From Methylocystis sp. H62 (lineage in GTDB: Bacteria; Pseudomonadota; Alphaproteobacteria; Rhizobiales; Beijerinckiaceae), in the NCBI RefSeq assembly GCF_015709515.1, contig NZ_JADNQZ010000057.1, positions 1 through 64,000 of the forward strand: 64,000 nucleotides of DNA. The letters are read 5' to 3'. The notes under the pieces are model-generated. The model had not been told where the DNA came from. It worked only from the letters and a program-made list of their open reading frames with translations, and ran no database searches. The stretch's first letter is position 1, and each line of letters starts with the position of its first letter. The position numbers and the translations under genes were made by a program. Positions 27,967 through 36,759 of the stretch are shown here, piece after piece.

Positions 27967-30528
27967 ATGCCGGACGTCAGCGCGAAACCGCCGGCCGGCC
28001 AATCTTCGCCAGCGCTTTCCCTCGATCCGGCCCAGGTCAAAATCTCGCAGCGGCTTGAGACGCTGAAGACGACAGAGAGCGGTCTCACCGCCGCCGAAGC
28101 GGCGCGGCGGCTCGCGGAATACGGCCCAAACGCGCTAGAGGATAAGACCGAAAGCAAGTGGCGCCGTCTGCTCAACTATTTCTGGGGGCCGCTGCCGTTT
28201 CTCATCGAAGCCGCCGCGGTCATTTCCGCCGTGCGGCGGGACTGGCCGGATTTCGGCGTCGTCGCCGGTCTTCTCCTCTATAACGCCGTGGTCGGATTCT
28301 GGCAGGACAACAAGGCGGCGAATGCGCTCGCGGCCTTGAAGAAAAACCTCGCGCCCCGCGCGCGCGCGCTGCGCGACGGCGCCTGGATCACGATTCCCGC
28401 CGCCGAACTGACGCCGGGCGATATTGTCAGCGTCGCCGCCGGCCAAATCATCCCCGCCGATCTCCTGCTCATCGAAGGCGATTATTTGAGCTGCGATCAG
28501 GCGGCGCTCACCGGCGAATCGCTGCCCGTCTCCAAGAAAATCGGCGACGACGCCTATGCGGGCGCAATCGCCAAACAAGGCGCCATGACTGGCGTGGTTA
28601 CGGCGACGGGCGGCCGCACCTTCTTCGGGCGCACCGCGAAGCTGGTCGGCGCCGCCGGCGCCGTTTCGCATTCGCAGCGCGCGGTGACGGAGGTCGGCGA
28701 TTTTCTCCTCGTGCTCGCATTTTTTCTGGCGCTGATCCTCGTCGGCGCGCAGCTCTATCGGGAAGTCATCGCGCCGGACGATTGGAGCTGGGATCGCGTC
28801 GGCGCCATCGCCCAATATGTGCTGGTGCTGCTGATCGCATCGATTCCGGTCGCGCTGCCGGCGGTCATGTCGGTGACGATGGCGATCGGCGCCTATACGC
28901 TCTCCCTGCAAAAGGCCATTGTTTCGCGCCTGAACGCGATCGAGGAGCTTGCCGGAGTCGACGTGCTGTGCAGCGACAAAACCGGCACGCTGACGATGAA
29001 CAAGCTCACGGTGCAAAGCGCCATTTCCTATGGCGCGTTCAAGAGCGACGACGTGTTGCTCTTCGCTGCGCTGGCGACGCAAAAAAGCAGCGAAGACGCG
29101 ATCGACCTTGCCGTGATGGCGGCGCTGCCGGCGCATGATGCGCTCGACAGTTTCAAGCAGAAGGCCTTCACGCCGTTCGATCCCGTCAGCAAACGCACCA
29201 TCTCGACAGTCGCGGACGGCTCTGGCGGCGTTCGCCATTACGCCAAGGGCGCGCCGCAGGCGATATCCGCGCTGGTGCGGCCCGACTCGCAGACGTTGCA
29301 GCGCTATCAGAACGAGGTGGCTGCGCTCGCGGTCAAAGGCCAACGCGCGCTGGGCGTCGCCATGTCGGAAGATGGCGCGCGGTGGCAACTGGTCGGATTG
29401 ATCTCGCTGATGGACCCGCCGCGCGCCGACGCCAAGACGACAATCGCCGAGGCGCGCGGGCTCGGCCTGGAAGTCAAGATGGTGACCGGCGATGACGTCG
29501 CCATCGGCGATGAGATCGCCGCGCAGCTCGGCATGGGTTCGCATCTTCTCGTCGCGAGCGATGTCTTCAAAGGGAACGTCACGGCCGGCGCTCTGCCGCG
29601 CAGCGTCGTCGACGCGGTCGAGCGGGCCGATGGATTCGGCAGAGTGTTCCCGGAACACAAATATGAGATCGTCAAGGCGCTTCAGTCGGTCGGCCATATC
29701 GTCGCGATGACCGGCGACGGCGTGAATGACGCGCCTGCGCTTAAACAAGCCGATTGCGGCATCGCCGTCAGCGGCGCGACCGATGCGGCGCGAAGCGCCG
29801 CCGCATTGATCCTCACGGCGCCCGGGCTTTCGACCATCGTCAATGCGATCCGCGTGTCGCGTCAGATCTTCCAGCGCATCGAGAGCTACATTTACTACCG
29901 GATCGCCATGACGCTCGACATCATGATCGTCGTCGTCGCGTCGATTGTGTTTTTCGATTTTCAACCGCTCACCGCCATCATGATCGTCGCGCTCGCGCTC
30001 CTCGACGACATCCCGATCATGACGATCGCCTACGACAATGTCCCCGTCGCGCCGCAGCCGGTGAGATGGGACATGCATCGCATCTTCATTTTCGCTTCGC
30101 TGATGGGACTGATCGCGGTCGCCGAGACCTTCGGGTTTCTGCTGATCGGCATGCGCTGGATTCTCGACGATTCGCTGCAGACGATGATCCCGATCGATCC
30201 CGGCCAGCTTCAGACTCTGCTGTTTCTGCAGCTTGCTGTCGGCGGCCATCTGCTGCTGTTCAGCGTGCGCACCAAAAACGCGATTTTTGCGCCGCCCTAT
30301 CCCAGCGCTAGACTCTTCTGGGCGATCGCGGCGACGCAGGTCGTCGCCGTGTTGCTCTGCCTTTACGGAGTCGGCGTCGACGCCGTTCCCGGCGCGGCGA
30401 TCGTCGGCGTATGGCTTTACTGCCTGCTCTGGGTCGTCGTGGCCGAGGGTGTGAAGTTTATCTACTGGCGTCTGGCTGGGCGGCGCGACAAGCACCTGAC
30501 CGCTCGCCGCGTCGCTCTCGCGGGTTGA
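27967..30528 (+). CDS. Plasma-membrane proton-efflux P-type ATPase
   Basis: An 853-residue P3A-type ATPase. The cation-transporter N-terminal domain (TTESGLTAAEAARRLAEYG) is followed by the actuator motif ALTGESLPVSK, the phosphorylation site CSDKTGTLTMNK (D337) and the hinge VAMTGDGVNDAPALKQADC. There are about ten membrane helices. The sequence is of the fungal/plant Pma1 H+-pump group, which also occurs in bacteria and archaea. ATG 27967 (MPDVSAKP) is preceded by GGGGAGAG, so it is chosen over GTG 27949. It would extrude protons at the cost of ATP. A PPK2 gene follows within 32 bp. Confidence 0.9.
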   Translation: MPDVSAKPPAGQSSPALSLDPAQVKISQRLETLKTTESGLTAAEAARRLAEYGPNALEDKTESKWRRLLNYFWGPLPFLIEAAAVISAVRRDWPDFGVVAGLLLYNAVVGFWQDNKAANALAALKKNLAPRARALRDGAWITIPAAELTPGDIVSVAAGQIIPADLLLIEGDYLSCDQAALTGESLPVSKKIGDDAYAGAIAKQGAMTGVVTATGGRTFFGRTAKLVGAAGAVSHSQRAVTEVGDFLLVLAFFLALILVGAQLYREVIAPDDWSWDRVGAIAQYVLVLLIASIPVALPAVMSVTMAIGAYTLSLQKAIVSRLNAIEELAGVDVLCSDKTGTLTMNKLTVQSAISYGAFKSDDVLLFAALATQKSSEDAIDLAVMAALPAHDALDSFKQKAFTPFDPVSKRTISTVADGSGGVRHYAKGAPQAISALVRPDSQTLQRYQNEVAALAVKGQRALGVAMSEDGARWQLVGLISLMDPPRADAKTTIAEARGLGLEVKMVTGDDVAIGDEIAAQLGMGSHLLVASDVFKGNVTAGALPRSVVDAVERADGFGRVFPEHKYEIVKALQSVGHIVAMTGDGVNDAPALKQADCGIAVSGATDAARSAAALILTAPGLSTIVNAIRVSRQIFQRIESYIYYRIAMTLDIMIVVVASIVFFDFQPLTAIMIVALALLDDIPIMTIAYDNVPVAPQPVRWDMHRIFIFASLMGLIAVAETFGFLLIGMRWILDDSLQTMIPIDPGQLQTLLFLQLAVGGHLLLFSVRTKNAIFAPPYPSARLFWAIAATQVVAVLLCLYGVGVDAVPGAAIVGVWLYCLLWVVVAEGVKFIYWRLAGRRDKHLTARRVALAG

Positions 30529-30560
30529 CCGGCAGCGACAGGTCGAAGGAGGCGGAGCAC

Positions 30561-31415
30561 ATGAAATTCGTCAAAAAGTTCCGCGTCGAGCCCGGTTCGC
30601 ACGTCGATCTCGGATCGATCGATCCAGGTTTTCATGGCGCCTATGAAAATGACGCCGAAGCCGCGCAAGAGTTGCAGCGCAATCTCACGCGCATCACCGA
30701 GCTGCAGCGTAAACTCTACGCGGACCGCACGCATTCTCTGCTGATCGTTTTGCAGGGCATCGACAGCGCCGGCAAGGACGGCGCCTGCTGGCATGTCATC
30801 AGCGCCATGGACCCGCAGGGCGTGCAGGTGACCGGGTTCAAGCAGCCGACTCCCGAAGAACAGGCGCACGACTTTCTGTGGCGCGTCCATCCGCATGCGC
30901 CGCAGCGCGGCTACGTTTCGATCTTCAATCGCTCGCATTACGAAGACGTGCTCGTCGTGCGGGTGCATAAGCTCGCGCCAAAAGAGGTGTGGAAGCCGCG
31001 CTATGATTTCATCAATGAATGGGAGAAGCTCCTCGCCGTCGAGAACAAGACGACCATTCTGAAATTCTTTCTCTACATTTCCAAAGAAGAACAGCTCAAG
31101 CGTTTCAAGGCGCGGCTTGACGATCCCGCGCACCAGTGGAAGATCAGCGCCAGCGACTACTCCGAGCGCGAAAAATGGGACGACTACATCAAGGCCTTCG
31201 AGGCGGCCTTGTCGCGCTGCTCGACCGAACATGCGCCCTGGTTCGTCATCCCGGCAAACCACAAATGGTTTCGCAATCTCGCGGTTTCCAGCATCATCGC
31301 CGATACGCTCGAAGATCTTAACCTGAAGCTGCCTAAGCCCTCCGTCGACATCGAGCAGATTCGCAAGCTTTACGATCAAGCAAAGAGCGAAGAGGAAAGG
31401 AGCAAAGGCCGGTGA
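30561..31415 (+). CDS. ppk2: Polyphosphate kinase 2 family protein
   Basis: A 284-residue protein starting MKFVKKFRVEPGSHVDLG, with AAGGAGG twelve bases upstream. Walker A is LQGIDSAGKDGACWHVI (about residues 63-79), the lid region is RVHPHAPQRGYVSIFNRSHYEDVLVVRVH, and the conserved C-terminal piece is WFVIPANHKWFRNLAVSSII. PPK2 enzymes use polyphosphate to phosphorylate nucleoside mono- or diphosphates. Single-domain length fits class I or III. The stop overlaps the next start by four bases. Placed after an ATP-driven proton pump, it could supply ATP from polyphosphate under stress, which is a reasonable guess only. Confidence 0.92.
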   Translation: MKFVKKFRVEPGSHVDLGSIDPGFHGAYENDAEAAQELQRNLTRITELQRKLYADRTHSLLIVLQGIDSAGKDGACWHVISAMDPQGVQVTGFKQPTPEEQAHDFLWRVHPHAPQRGYVSIFNRSHYEDVLVVRVHKLAPKEVWKPRYDFINEWEKLLAVENKTTILKFFLYISKEEQLKRFKARLDDPAHQWKISASDYSEREKWDDYIKAFEAALSRCSTEHAPWFVIPANHKWFRNLAVSSIIADTLEDLNLKLPKPSVDIEQIRKLYDQAKSEEERSKGR

Positions 31416-32839
31416 CGGCCTCGCCGGTAAACGCCGCCTCGATCTTTTCCGCGCTCGACGAAGCGCCGATGACATGGCGTCATTACGCCTATTGGCTCGC
31501 GGCGAGCGGCGGCGCATTTCTGGACGGCTTCTCCGTGTCGGGACTGGGCGTCGCGCTGCCGCTGCTCAAGCGCGACTTTCCGATCAGTCCGCTTTTCGTC
31601 GGCCTGATTGGATCGGCGCTGGTGCTCGGCGCGGTCGCGGGGTCCGCTCTCGGCGGCATCGGCGCGGACAGATTCGGCCGCAAGCGCGTCTTCATCGCGG
31701 ACATGGCGATCATCGCCCTCGCGTGCTTCATCGGCGCAGTCGCGCCGAACGCGCGCTTCATCCTGCTCTCGCAGTTCCTGCTTGGCGTTGGCGTCGGCAT
31801 CGATTTTCCGACGAGCGGCGCCTATGTGTCGGAACTCATGCCGCGCGCGACGCGCAGCAGAATGACCGTCGCGACGATCGCCCTGCAATCGGTCGGCATG
31901 GCTGCGGCGGCTCTCGCCGGCCTCGCTTTCTTGAAGCTGCGGCCGTCAACAGAAGACTGGCGGTTGCTGTTCGGCGCCAGCGGCGTGATCGCGCTCCTTT
32001 TCCTGGCCGCGCGCCTATGGGCGCCGGAAAGCGTGCGCTGGCTGGTCTCGAAGGGACGTATCGGCGAAGCGACGGCGCTGCTCAAGACATTATCGATCGA
32101 GTTCGGCGAGACGCCTGTGAACCTTGGCGCCGAAGCGGTCGCCCTTGCGGCGTCGAAGCGGGCGTCCGCGTCCAAGGCGCAGGACGTCGGCTATTCAATG
32201 CTGTTCAGCAAAGCCTATCGCGCCCGCACGATGCTCGTCGCCTTGCCGTGGATGCTGATGGACGTCGCGACCTATGGCGTCGGCCTGTTCACGCCCGTCA
32301 TCCTTGGCGCCATGCATCTTGGCGCGGCCGACGCCGGCTCGATCGCCGCCGATTTCGCCGACGCGGAAGGCAGCGCCGTTGTCGACGCTTTTCTCATCAT
32401 CGGCTTTGTGGCGAGTCTCTGGGCCGTTCCGCGCTTTGGCCGGATCACCATGCAGGTCGCGGGATTTAGCGGCATGGGGCTCGGCATGCTGCTGTTGCTC
32501 TTCGCCGCGATGTCGGACAATGGCGCGAATGCGCATCTCGCCTTCGTCATCGGCGGCTTCATGCTGTTCAATTTCGCGATGAACGCCGGACCCAACGCGA
32601 CGACCTTCACCCTCGCGCCGACGCTGTTCCCGACGGCTATTCGCGCCTCTGCCAGCGGCTTCGCGGCGGCGAGCGCCAAGGTCGGCGCCACTTTCGGCAC
32701 GTTCGTGGTGCCGCAACTGCAGGCCGGCTGGGGACTCACGGGCGTCGTCGCCCTCATGGTCGCCGTCAGCGTCGCGGGGCTGGTGACGACGGCCGGCCTG
32801 GCGCATGCGGTCAATGAGGAGGGCGCGCTCGAGGAATAG
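31412..32839 (+). CDS. MFS transporter, sugar-porter-like
   Basis: A 475-residue transporter with twelve predicted helices. The conserved loop motif GADRFGRKRVFIAD and the post-helix-6 motif PESVRWLVSKGR are both of the sugar porter/metabolite:H+ symporter family. The GTG start at 31412 overlaps the PPK2 stop (GTGA); ATG 31469 (MTWRHYAYW) is the other candidate. It is in one transcription unit with the proton ATPase and PPK2. A proton-coupled carrier beside a proton pump would be energetically matched; the substrate is not evident. Confidence 0.85.
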   Translation: MTASPVNAASIFSALDEAPMTWRHYAYWLAASGGAFLDGFSVSGLGVALPLLKRDFPISPLFVGLIGSALVLGAVAGSALGGIGADRFGRKRVFIADMAIIALACFIGAVAPNARFILLSQFLLGVGVGIDFPTSGAYVSELMPRATRSRMTVATIALQSVGMAAAALAGLAFLKLRPSTEDWRLLFGASGVIALLFLAARLWAPESVRWLVSKGRIGEATALLKTLSIEFGETPVNLGAEAVALAASKRASASKAQDVGYSMLFSKAYRARTMLVALPWMLMDVATYGVGLFTPVILGAMHLGAADAGSIAADFADAEGSAVVDAFLIIGFVASLWAVPRFGRITMQVAGFSGMGLGMLLLLFAAMSDNGANAHLAFVIGGFMLFNFAMNAGPNATTFTLAPTLFPTAIRASASGFAAASAKVGATFGTFVVPQLQAGWGLTGVVALMVAVSVAGLVTTAGLAHAVNEEGALEE

Positions 32840-32848
32840 CCGCACCCG

Positions 32849-32965
32849 CTATTGCAGATGCGCGACGAGCGTCCAGGCGCCGAGAAAAACGATCATGACG
32901 AGGCAAAGCGCCGAAAGCACGATGAGGATCGCCTTATTGGCGACGCGCTGATCGTCCCTTCGCAT
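32849..32965 (-). CDS. Small one-helix membrane protein at end of cytochrome oxidase operon
   Basis: A 38-residue reading frame starts at ATG 32965 with GGGGAG eight bases upstream and ends at 32849. It has a charged N-terminus (MRRDDQRVANK) and one membrane helix (ILIVLSALCLVMIVFLGAW). It follows the subunit IV gene by 63 bp on the same strand, so it probably belongs to the oxidase operon, as do other tiny oxidase-associated peptides. No homologue can be named. It is convergent with the MFS gene, nine bases away. Confidence 0.65.
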   Translation of the reverse strand: MRRDDQRVANKAILIVLSALCLVMIVFLGAWTLVAHLQ

Positions 32966-33028
32966 TCGCGATTCTCCCCACGGCCCGAGATCGGCGCGAT
33001 TCATTCAGGCGGAGCGGGCAAGCCTGCG

Positions 33029-33409
33029 TCACGCGCCGAAAAAGATCACGCGCAGATAGTTGGTGTAGTCGCCTTCCCACGCCATCATCGCCATGAGAAC
33101 CAGCACCGCCAGCGGCGGGAGCAGAATGGCGACGACCAGCGCCAGCCGCTCCCACGCCATGTGCATGAAGACGGCGACGATGAGCCCCGCCTTCAGCAGC
33201 ATGAACAGGACGATCAGGGACCATCGCAAATAGCCCTGAAAGTCGAAATAATCGACGAGATAGGAGCAGGCGCTCAGAAAGAAGAGCAGCCCCCACACCA
33301 GAAGATAGAGCTTGATTGGATGCTGCTGGCCATGCGCCTGCGCCGCGGGCTGCGCCGCTTGCGCGACAGGCGCATGGCTGTGCGTCGTATTTTCCGTCGT
33401 CGCCGTCAT
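33029..33409 (-). CDS. Cytochrome c oxidase subunit IV family protein
   Basis: A 126-residue protein with an Ala/Gln/His-rich N-terminus (residues 1-32) and three membrane helices: LYLLVWGLLFFLSACSYLV, WSLIVLFMLLKAGLIVAVF and LALVVAILLPPLAVLVLMAM. The MHMAWERLALV segment is typical of bacterial COX4/CyoD-like subunits. ATG 33409 (MTATTENTTH) is used; the frame is open to 33487 but overlaps the subunit III gene. It stabilises the oxidase and is not catalytic. It lies 20 bp after the second subunit III gene in the operon. Confidence 0.85.
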   Translation of the reverse strand: MTATTENTTHSHAPVAQAAQPAAQAHGQQHPIKLYLLVWGLLFFLSACSYLVDYFDFQGYLRWSLIVLFMLLKAGLIVAVFMHMAWERLALVVAILLPPLAVLVLMAMMAWEGDYTNYLRVIFFGA

Positions 33410-33429
33410 CAGTTCCCCCGTCGGAGACG

Positions 33430-34158
33430 TCACCACAGATAGAAGAATGCGAAGATGAAGACCCATACGAGATCCACGAAGTGCCAATATAGGCCCATGA
33501 TCTCGACGATCTCGTATCGGCCCTTGCGGCTCGTGAAGAAACCGCGCCGTCCCACGTCATAATCGCCGCGCCAGACGGCGCGCGCGACGATGAGCAGGAA
33601 AATCACGCCGATCGACACGTGGAAGCCGTGAAAGCCGGTGATCATGAAGAAGCTCGAGCCGAACTGCGCCGCGCCGAAGGGATTGCCCCATGGCCGCACG
33701 CCTTCGTGAATGAGCTTGGTCCATTCGAAGGCCTGCATGCCGACGAAGGCGGCGCCAAAGAACGCCGTCACCAGCATCAAAATTGCAGCCTTCCTGCGCT
33801 CGCGCGCATAGGCGAAGTTGACGGCCATCGCCATGGTGCCCGAGCTCGTGATGAGATCGAACGTCATGATGGCGATGAGGATGAGCGGAATTTTCTTGCC
33901 GCCGATCTCGAGAGCGAAGATTTCGCTCGGGTGCGGCCATTCCACCGTCGTGGACATGCGCACCGTCATGTAGGAAATCAGAAAGCAGCTGAAGACGAAG
34001 GTGTCGCTGACGAGGAAGATCCACATCATCGCCTTGCCCCAGGACGCGCTCTTGAAGGAGCGCTGATCCGAGGACCAGTCAGAGACCATGCCGAGCAGGC
34101 TGCTCCGCAGTGTCGTCTCAGTCGTTACATGCTCAGTCGTGACAGGCTCCGCCGTCAT
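33430..34158 (-). CDS. Cytochrome c oxidase subunit III (CoxP-like)
   Basis: A 242-residue subunit III. Seven helices are predicted. Family motifs include WIFLVSDTFVFSCFLISYM, FEWTKLIHEGVRPWGNPFG, FFMITGFHGFHVSIGVIFL and the C-terminal EIMGLYWHFVDLVWVFIFAF with the conserved WHFVD. This copy is complete and better conserved than the neighbouring subunit III paralogue. In Bradyrhizobium coxMNOP both subunit III-like genes occur side by side in the same way. It lies 12 bp from its upstream paralogue. Confidence 0.92.
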   Translation of the reverse strand: MTAEPVTTEHVTTETTLRSSLLGMVSDWSSDQRSFKSASWGKAMMWIFLVSDTFVFSCFLISYMTVRMSTTVEWPHPSEIFALEIGGKKIPLILIAIMTFDLITSSGTMAMAVNFAYARERRKAAILMLVTAFFGAAFVGMQAFEWTKLIHEGVRPWGNPFGAAQFGSSFFMITGFHGFHVSIGVIFLLIVARAVWRGDYDVGRRGFFTSRKGRYEIVEIMGLYWHFVDLVWVFIFAFFYLW

Positions 34159-34170
34159 AGCGCGTTCCCT

Positions 34171-34881
34171 TTACGAAAGCAGACGCCGGCAGATGGCGCC
34201 GAACCCATCGGCCCAGCCGATCAGCATGGCGAACATCAGCAACCAGACGAACAGCAGAAAATGCCAGTAGATGGCGCAGAGTTCGACGCTCGTCGTCAGC
34301 GCCTTGGTGACTCGCACGGCGCCGCGAACCTTGTCGGTGGTTCGCGCAAGAGCCACCAGACCGCCGATGAGGTGCAACGCATGCACGCCCGTCAGCAGAT
34401 AGAAGAACGCGTTGGCGGCGTTGCTCGAGGCGAAGAATCGCAACTCGAGAAGCTCGCGCCACGCCCAGATCTGGCCGATCAGGAAAAGCGCCGCGGTTAC
34501 GGCTCCGACAAGCAGCGCCGTCTTGACCCGCTCGGCGTTGGCGCGCCGAGCGGCGACGACCGCGAGCTGCAACGCGACGCTGCTGGCGGCCAGAAGAAAA
34601 GTGTTGACCCAGAGCACGCCGGGGATCGGCGGCATCTGCCAGTCGGGCGCGTCGCCGCGCATGAAAAAGGCGGCGGCGAGCAGAGAGAACAGACAGCCGG
34701 CGACGGCGAGAAAGACCGCGAGCCCCACTCTCCCGGCTGTCGGCGGCTCGGCGCCGCCGGCGCGACGATAATGCGCAACTTCGCCTTCCTCGAGCCAGGG
34801 AGACTCCATCACTCCCTGGCGCACCAACCACATGATGGCGACGGTGGCGATAAAGACGAAGAAGAGCCCCATGACGCTCAT
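34171..34881 (-). CDS. Cytochrome c oxidase subunit III-like protein (CoxO-like)
   Basis: A 236-residue membrane protein, a divergent subunit III. Matching features are AFFYLLTGVHALHLIGGLVA and the final CAIYWHFLLFVWLLMFAML with the WHF motif. The N-terminus carries an extra charged stretch (VAHYRRAGGAEPPTAGRVGL, about residues 36-55). Its start overlaps the subunit I stop by four bases. Having two subunit III genes after subunits II and I is the coxMNOP-type layout and suggests an alternative aa3 oxidase rather than the main housekeeping one. Confidence 0.85.
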   Translation of the reverse strand: MSVMGLFFVFIATVAIMWLVRQGVMESPWLEEGEVAHYRRAGGAEPPTAGRVGLAVFLAVAGCLFSLLAAAFFMRGDAPDWQMPPIPGVLWVNTFLLAASSVALQLAVVAARRANAERVKTALLVGAVTAALFLIGQIWAWRELLELRFFASSNAANAFFYLLTGVHALHLIGGLVALARTTDKVRGAVRVTKALTTSVELCAIYWHFLLFVWLLMFAMLIGWADGFGAICRRLLS

Positions 34882-36644
34882 GGCGAATGCTCTCCTCTCA
34901 CCGGCGGCGCGTTCTGCGGCAGATAATCCTCCGGCGCGCCGGGCACGCTATAGGCGTACGGCCAGCGATAAACCACTGGAAGATGTTTACCCCAATTGCC
35001 GTGGCCGGGCGGCGTCTCCGGAGTCTGCCATTCGAGCGAAGCGGCGCGCCAGGGATTGCCGCCGGCGGGGGCGCCGTACTTCAGGCTCTTGAACAGATTG
35101 TAGAAGAAGATCGACTGCGCGAAGCCGACCGCCAAGGCGATCACCGTGATGACAATGTTGAGCGTGGCGGCCGACGCGGGAACGAAGGCGGTTTCGCCCA
35201 TCTCGTAAAAGCGCCGCGGCATCCCGAGCACGCCCAGATAGTGCATCGGAAAGAAGATCGCATAGGCGCCAAGGAAGGTGATCCAGAAGTGAATCTTGCC
35301 AAGCCGCTCGTCCATCATGCGGCCGGTGATCTTCGGATACCAATGATAGATGGCGCCGAAGATGACGAGCACCGGCGCGATGCCCATCACCATGTGGAAA
35401 TGGGCGACGACGAACAGCGTCGCCGACAGCGGCACGTCGACGATGACATTGCCGAGGTAAAGGCCGGTGATGCCGCCGTTGACGAAGGTGACGAGGAACC
35501 CCAGCGCGAACAGCATCGGCGTCGTGAAATGGATGTCGGCGTGCCAGAGGGTCAGCACCCAATTATAGACCTTCAGCGCCGTCGGCACCGCGATCGCGAG
35601 CGTCGTCACCGCGAAGAAGAACCCGAACCACGGGTCCATGCCGCTGATATACATATGGTGGCCCCAGACCACCATGCTGAGCACGCCGATGGCGATGATG
35701 GCCCAGACCATCATCCTGTAGCCGAAGATGTTCTTGCGCGCATGCACGCTGATCAGATCGGAAACGATGCCGAAGGCCGGCAGCGCGACGATATAGACTT
35801 CGGGATGGCCGAAGAACCAGAACAGGTGCTGGAACAGGATCGGGCTGCCGCCGACATAGTCCTTGCGTTCGCCGAGTTCGACGAGCGACGGCATGAAGAA
35901 GCTCGTGCCGAGCGTGCGGTCGAGGAGCAGCATGAGGCAGGCGACGAAGAGGCCGGGAAAGGCGAGAAGCGCCATGACGGCGGCGGAGAAGATCCCCCAA
36001 ACCGTCAGCGGCATGCGCATCAACGTCATGCCTCGGGTGCGCGCCTGCAGCACCGTCACCACGTAATTCAATCCGCCCATCGTGAAGCCGACGATGAAGA
36101 GGATCAACGAGACGAGCATCAGGATGATGCCGTATTCGTGGCCCGGCGTGCCCGTCAGAATCGATTGCGGCGGATAAAGCGTCCAGCCGGCGCCGGTCGG
36201 ACCCCCCGGGAAGAAATAGCTCGAGACGAGAACCAGGGTCGCGATCAGATAGACCCAGTAGCTGAGCATGTTGACGTAAGGGAACACCATGTCCCTCGCG
36301 CCGACCATCAGCGGAATGAGATAATTGCCGAAGCCGCCGAGAAAGATGGCGGTGAGCATATACACGACCATGATCATGCCATGCATGGTCACGGACTGGT
36401 AATAGACATTGGCGTCAATGAACGGGATCGCTCCTGGAAAGGCGAGCTGCAGGCGAATCACCCATGACAGCACCAGCGCCAAAATGCCGACGGCGATGGC
36501 CGTGCCGGCGTATTGAATGGCAATGACCTTGGCGTCCTGGCTGAACACATATTTCGTGATCCAGCTGTGCGCGTGATAGAGGTCGACGTCCGGCACCTCC
36601 GCCGGCGGCGGCGCGACATTCTGGGGTACGCTGGCGTCGGTCAT
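34878..36644 (-). CDS. ctaD: Cytochrome c oxidase subunit I
   Basis: A 588-residue heme-copper oxidase subunit. The haem a ligand His is in SVTMHGMIMVVYML. The CuB/active-site HPEVYIVALPAFGIVSDL gives the His-Tyr crosslink pair. WGHHMYISGMDPW provides two more CuB histidines. HFHMVMGIAPVL holds the haem a3 and haem a ligands. Twelve or more helices are visible. The enzyme reduces oxygen to water and pumps protons in the inner membrane. ATG 36644 (MTDASVPQNVAP) has GGAGGATCG upstream. It is the coxN equivalent of the coxMNOP layout. Confidence 0.97.
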   Translation of the reverse strand: MTDASVPQNVAPPPAEVPDVDLYHAHSWITKYVFSQDAKVIAIQYAGTAIAVGILALVLSWVIRLQLAFPGAIPFIDANVYYQSVTMHGMIMVVYMLTAIFLGGFGNYLIPLMVGARDMVFPYVNMLSYWVYLIATLVLVSSYFFPGGPTGAGWTLYPPQSILTGTPGHEYGIILMLVSLILFIVGFTMGGLNYVVTVLQARTRGMTLMRMPLTVWGIFSAAVMALLAFPGLFVACLMLLLDRTLGTSFFMPSLVELGERKDYVGGSPILFQHLFWFFGHPEVYIVALPAFGIVSDLISVHARKNIFGYRMMVWAIIAIGVLSMVVWGHHMYISGMDPWFGFFFAVTTLAIAVPTALKVYNWVLTLWHADIHFTTPMLFALGFLVTFVNGGITGLYLGNVIVDVPLSATLFVVAHFHMVMGIAPVLVIFGAIYHWYPKITGRMMDERLGKIHFWITFLGAYAIFFPMHYLGVLGMPRRFYEMGETAFVPASAATLNIVITVIALAVGFAQSIFFYNLFKSLKYGAPAGGNPWRAASLEWQTPETPPGHGNWGKHLPVVYRWPYAYSVPGAPEDYLPQNAPPVRGEHSP

Positions 36645-36759
36645 GGAACGATCCTCCCTTCGCCCCTGTCGCGCTTCCGGCGATTGATCGAGCCCCGTCG
36701 CAGCGGCGCTCTGTCAGCGGCGATGAATGTCAAAGCGGCGCGACTCGCATCATTGAGCG

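Noticed and set aside
28135-30495. 786-residue open frame on the reverse strand
   Set aside because: It lies entirely antisense to the proton ATPase, whose motifs are complete. The translation is the charged, low-complexity type (RRDRPEE, DDHDVERHGD) produced by the opposite strand of a GC-rich gene.
34887-36467. 526-residue open frame on the forward strand
   Set aside because: Antisense to cytochrome oxidase subunit I, whose haem and copper ligands are all in place. Repeats of RRR/EE/DD type indicate a shadow.
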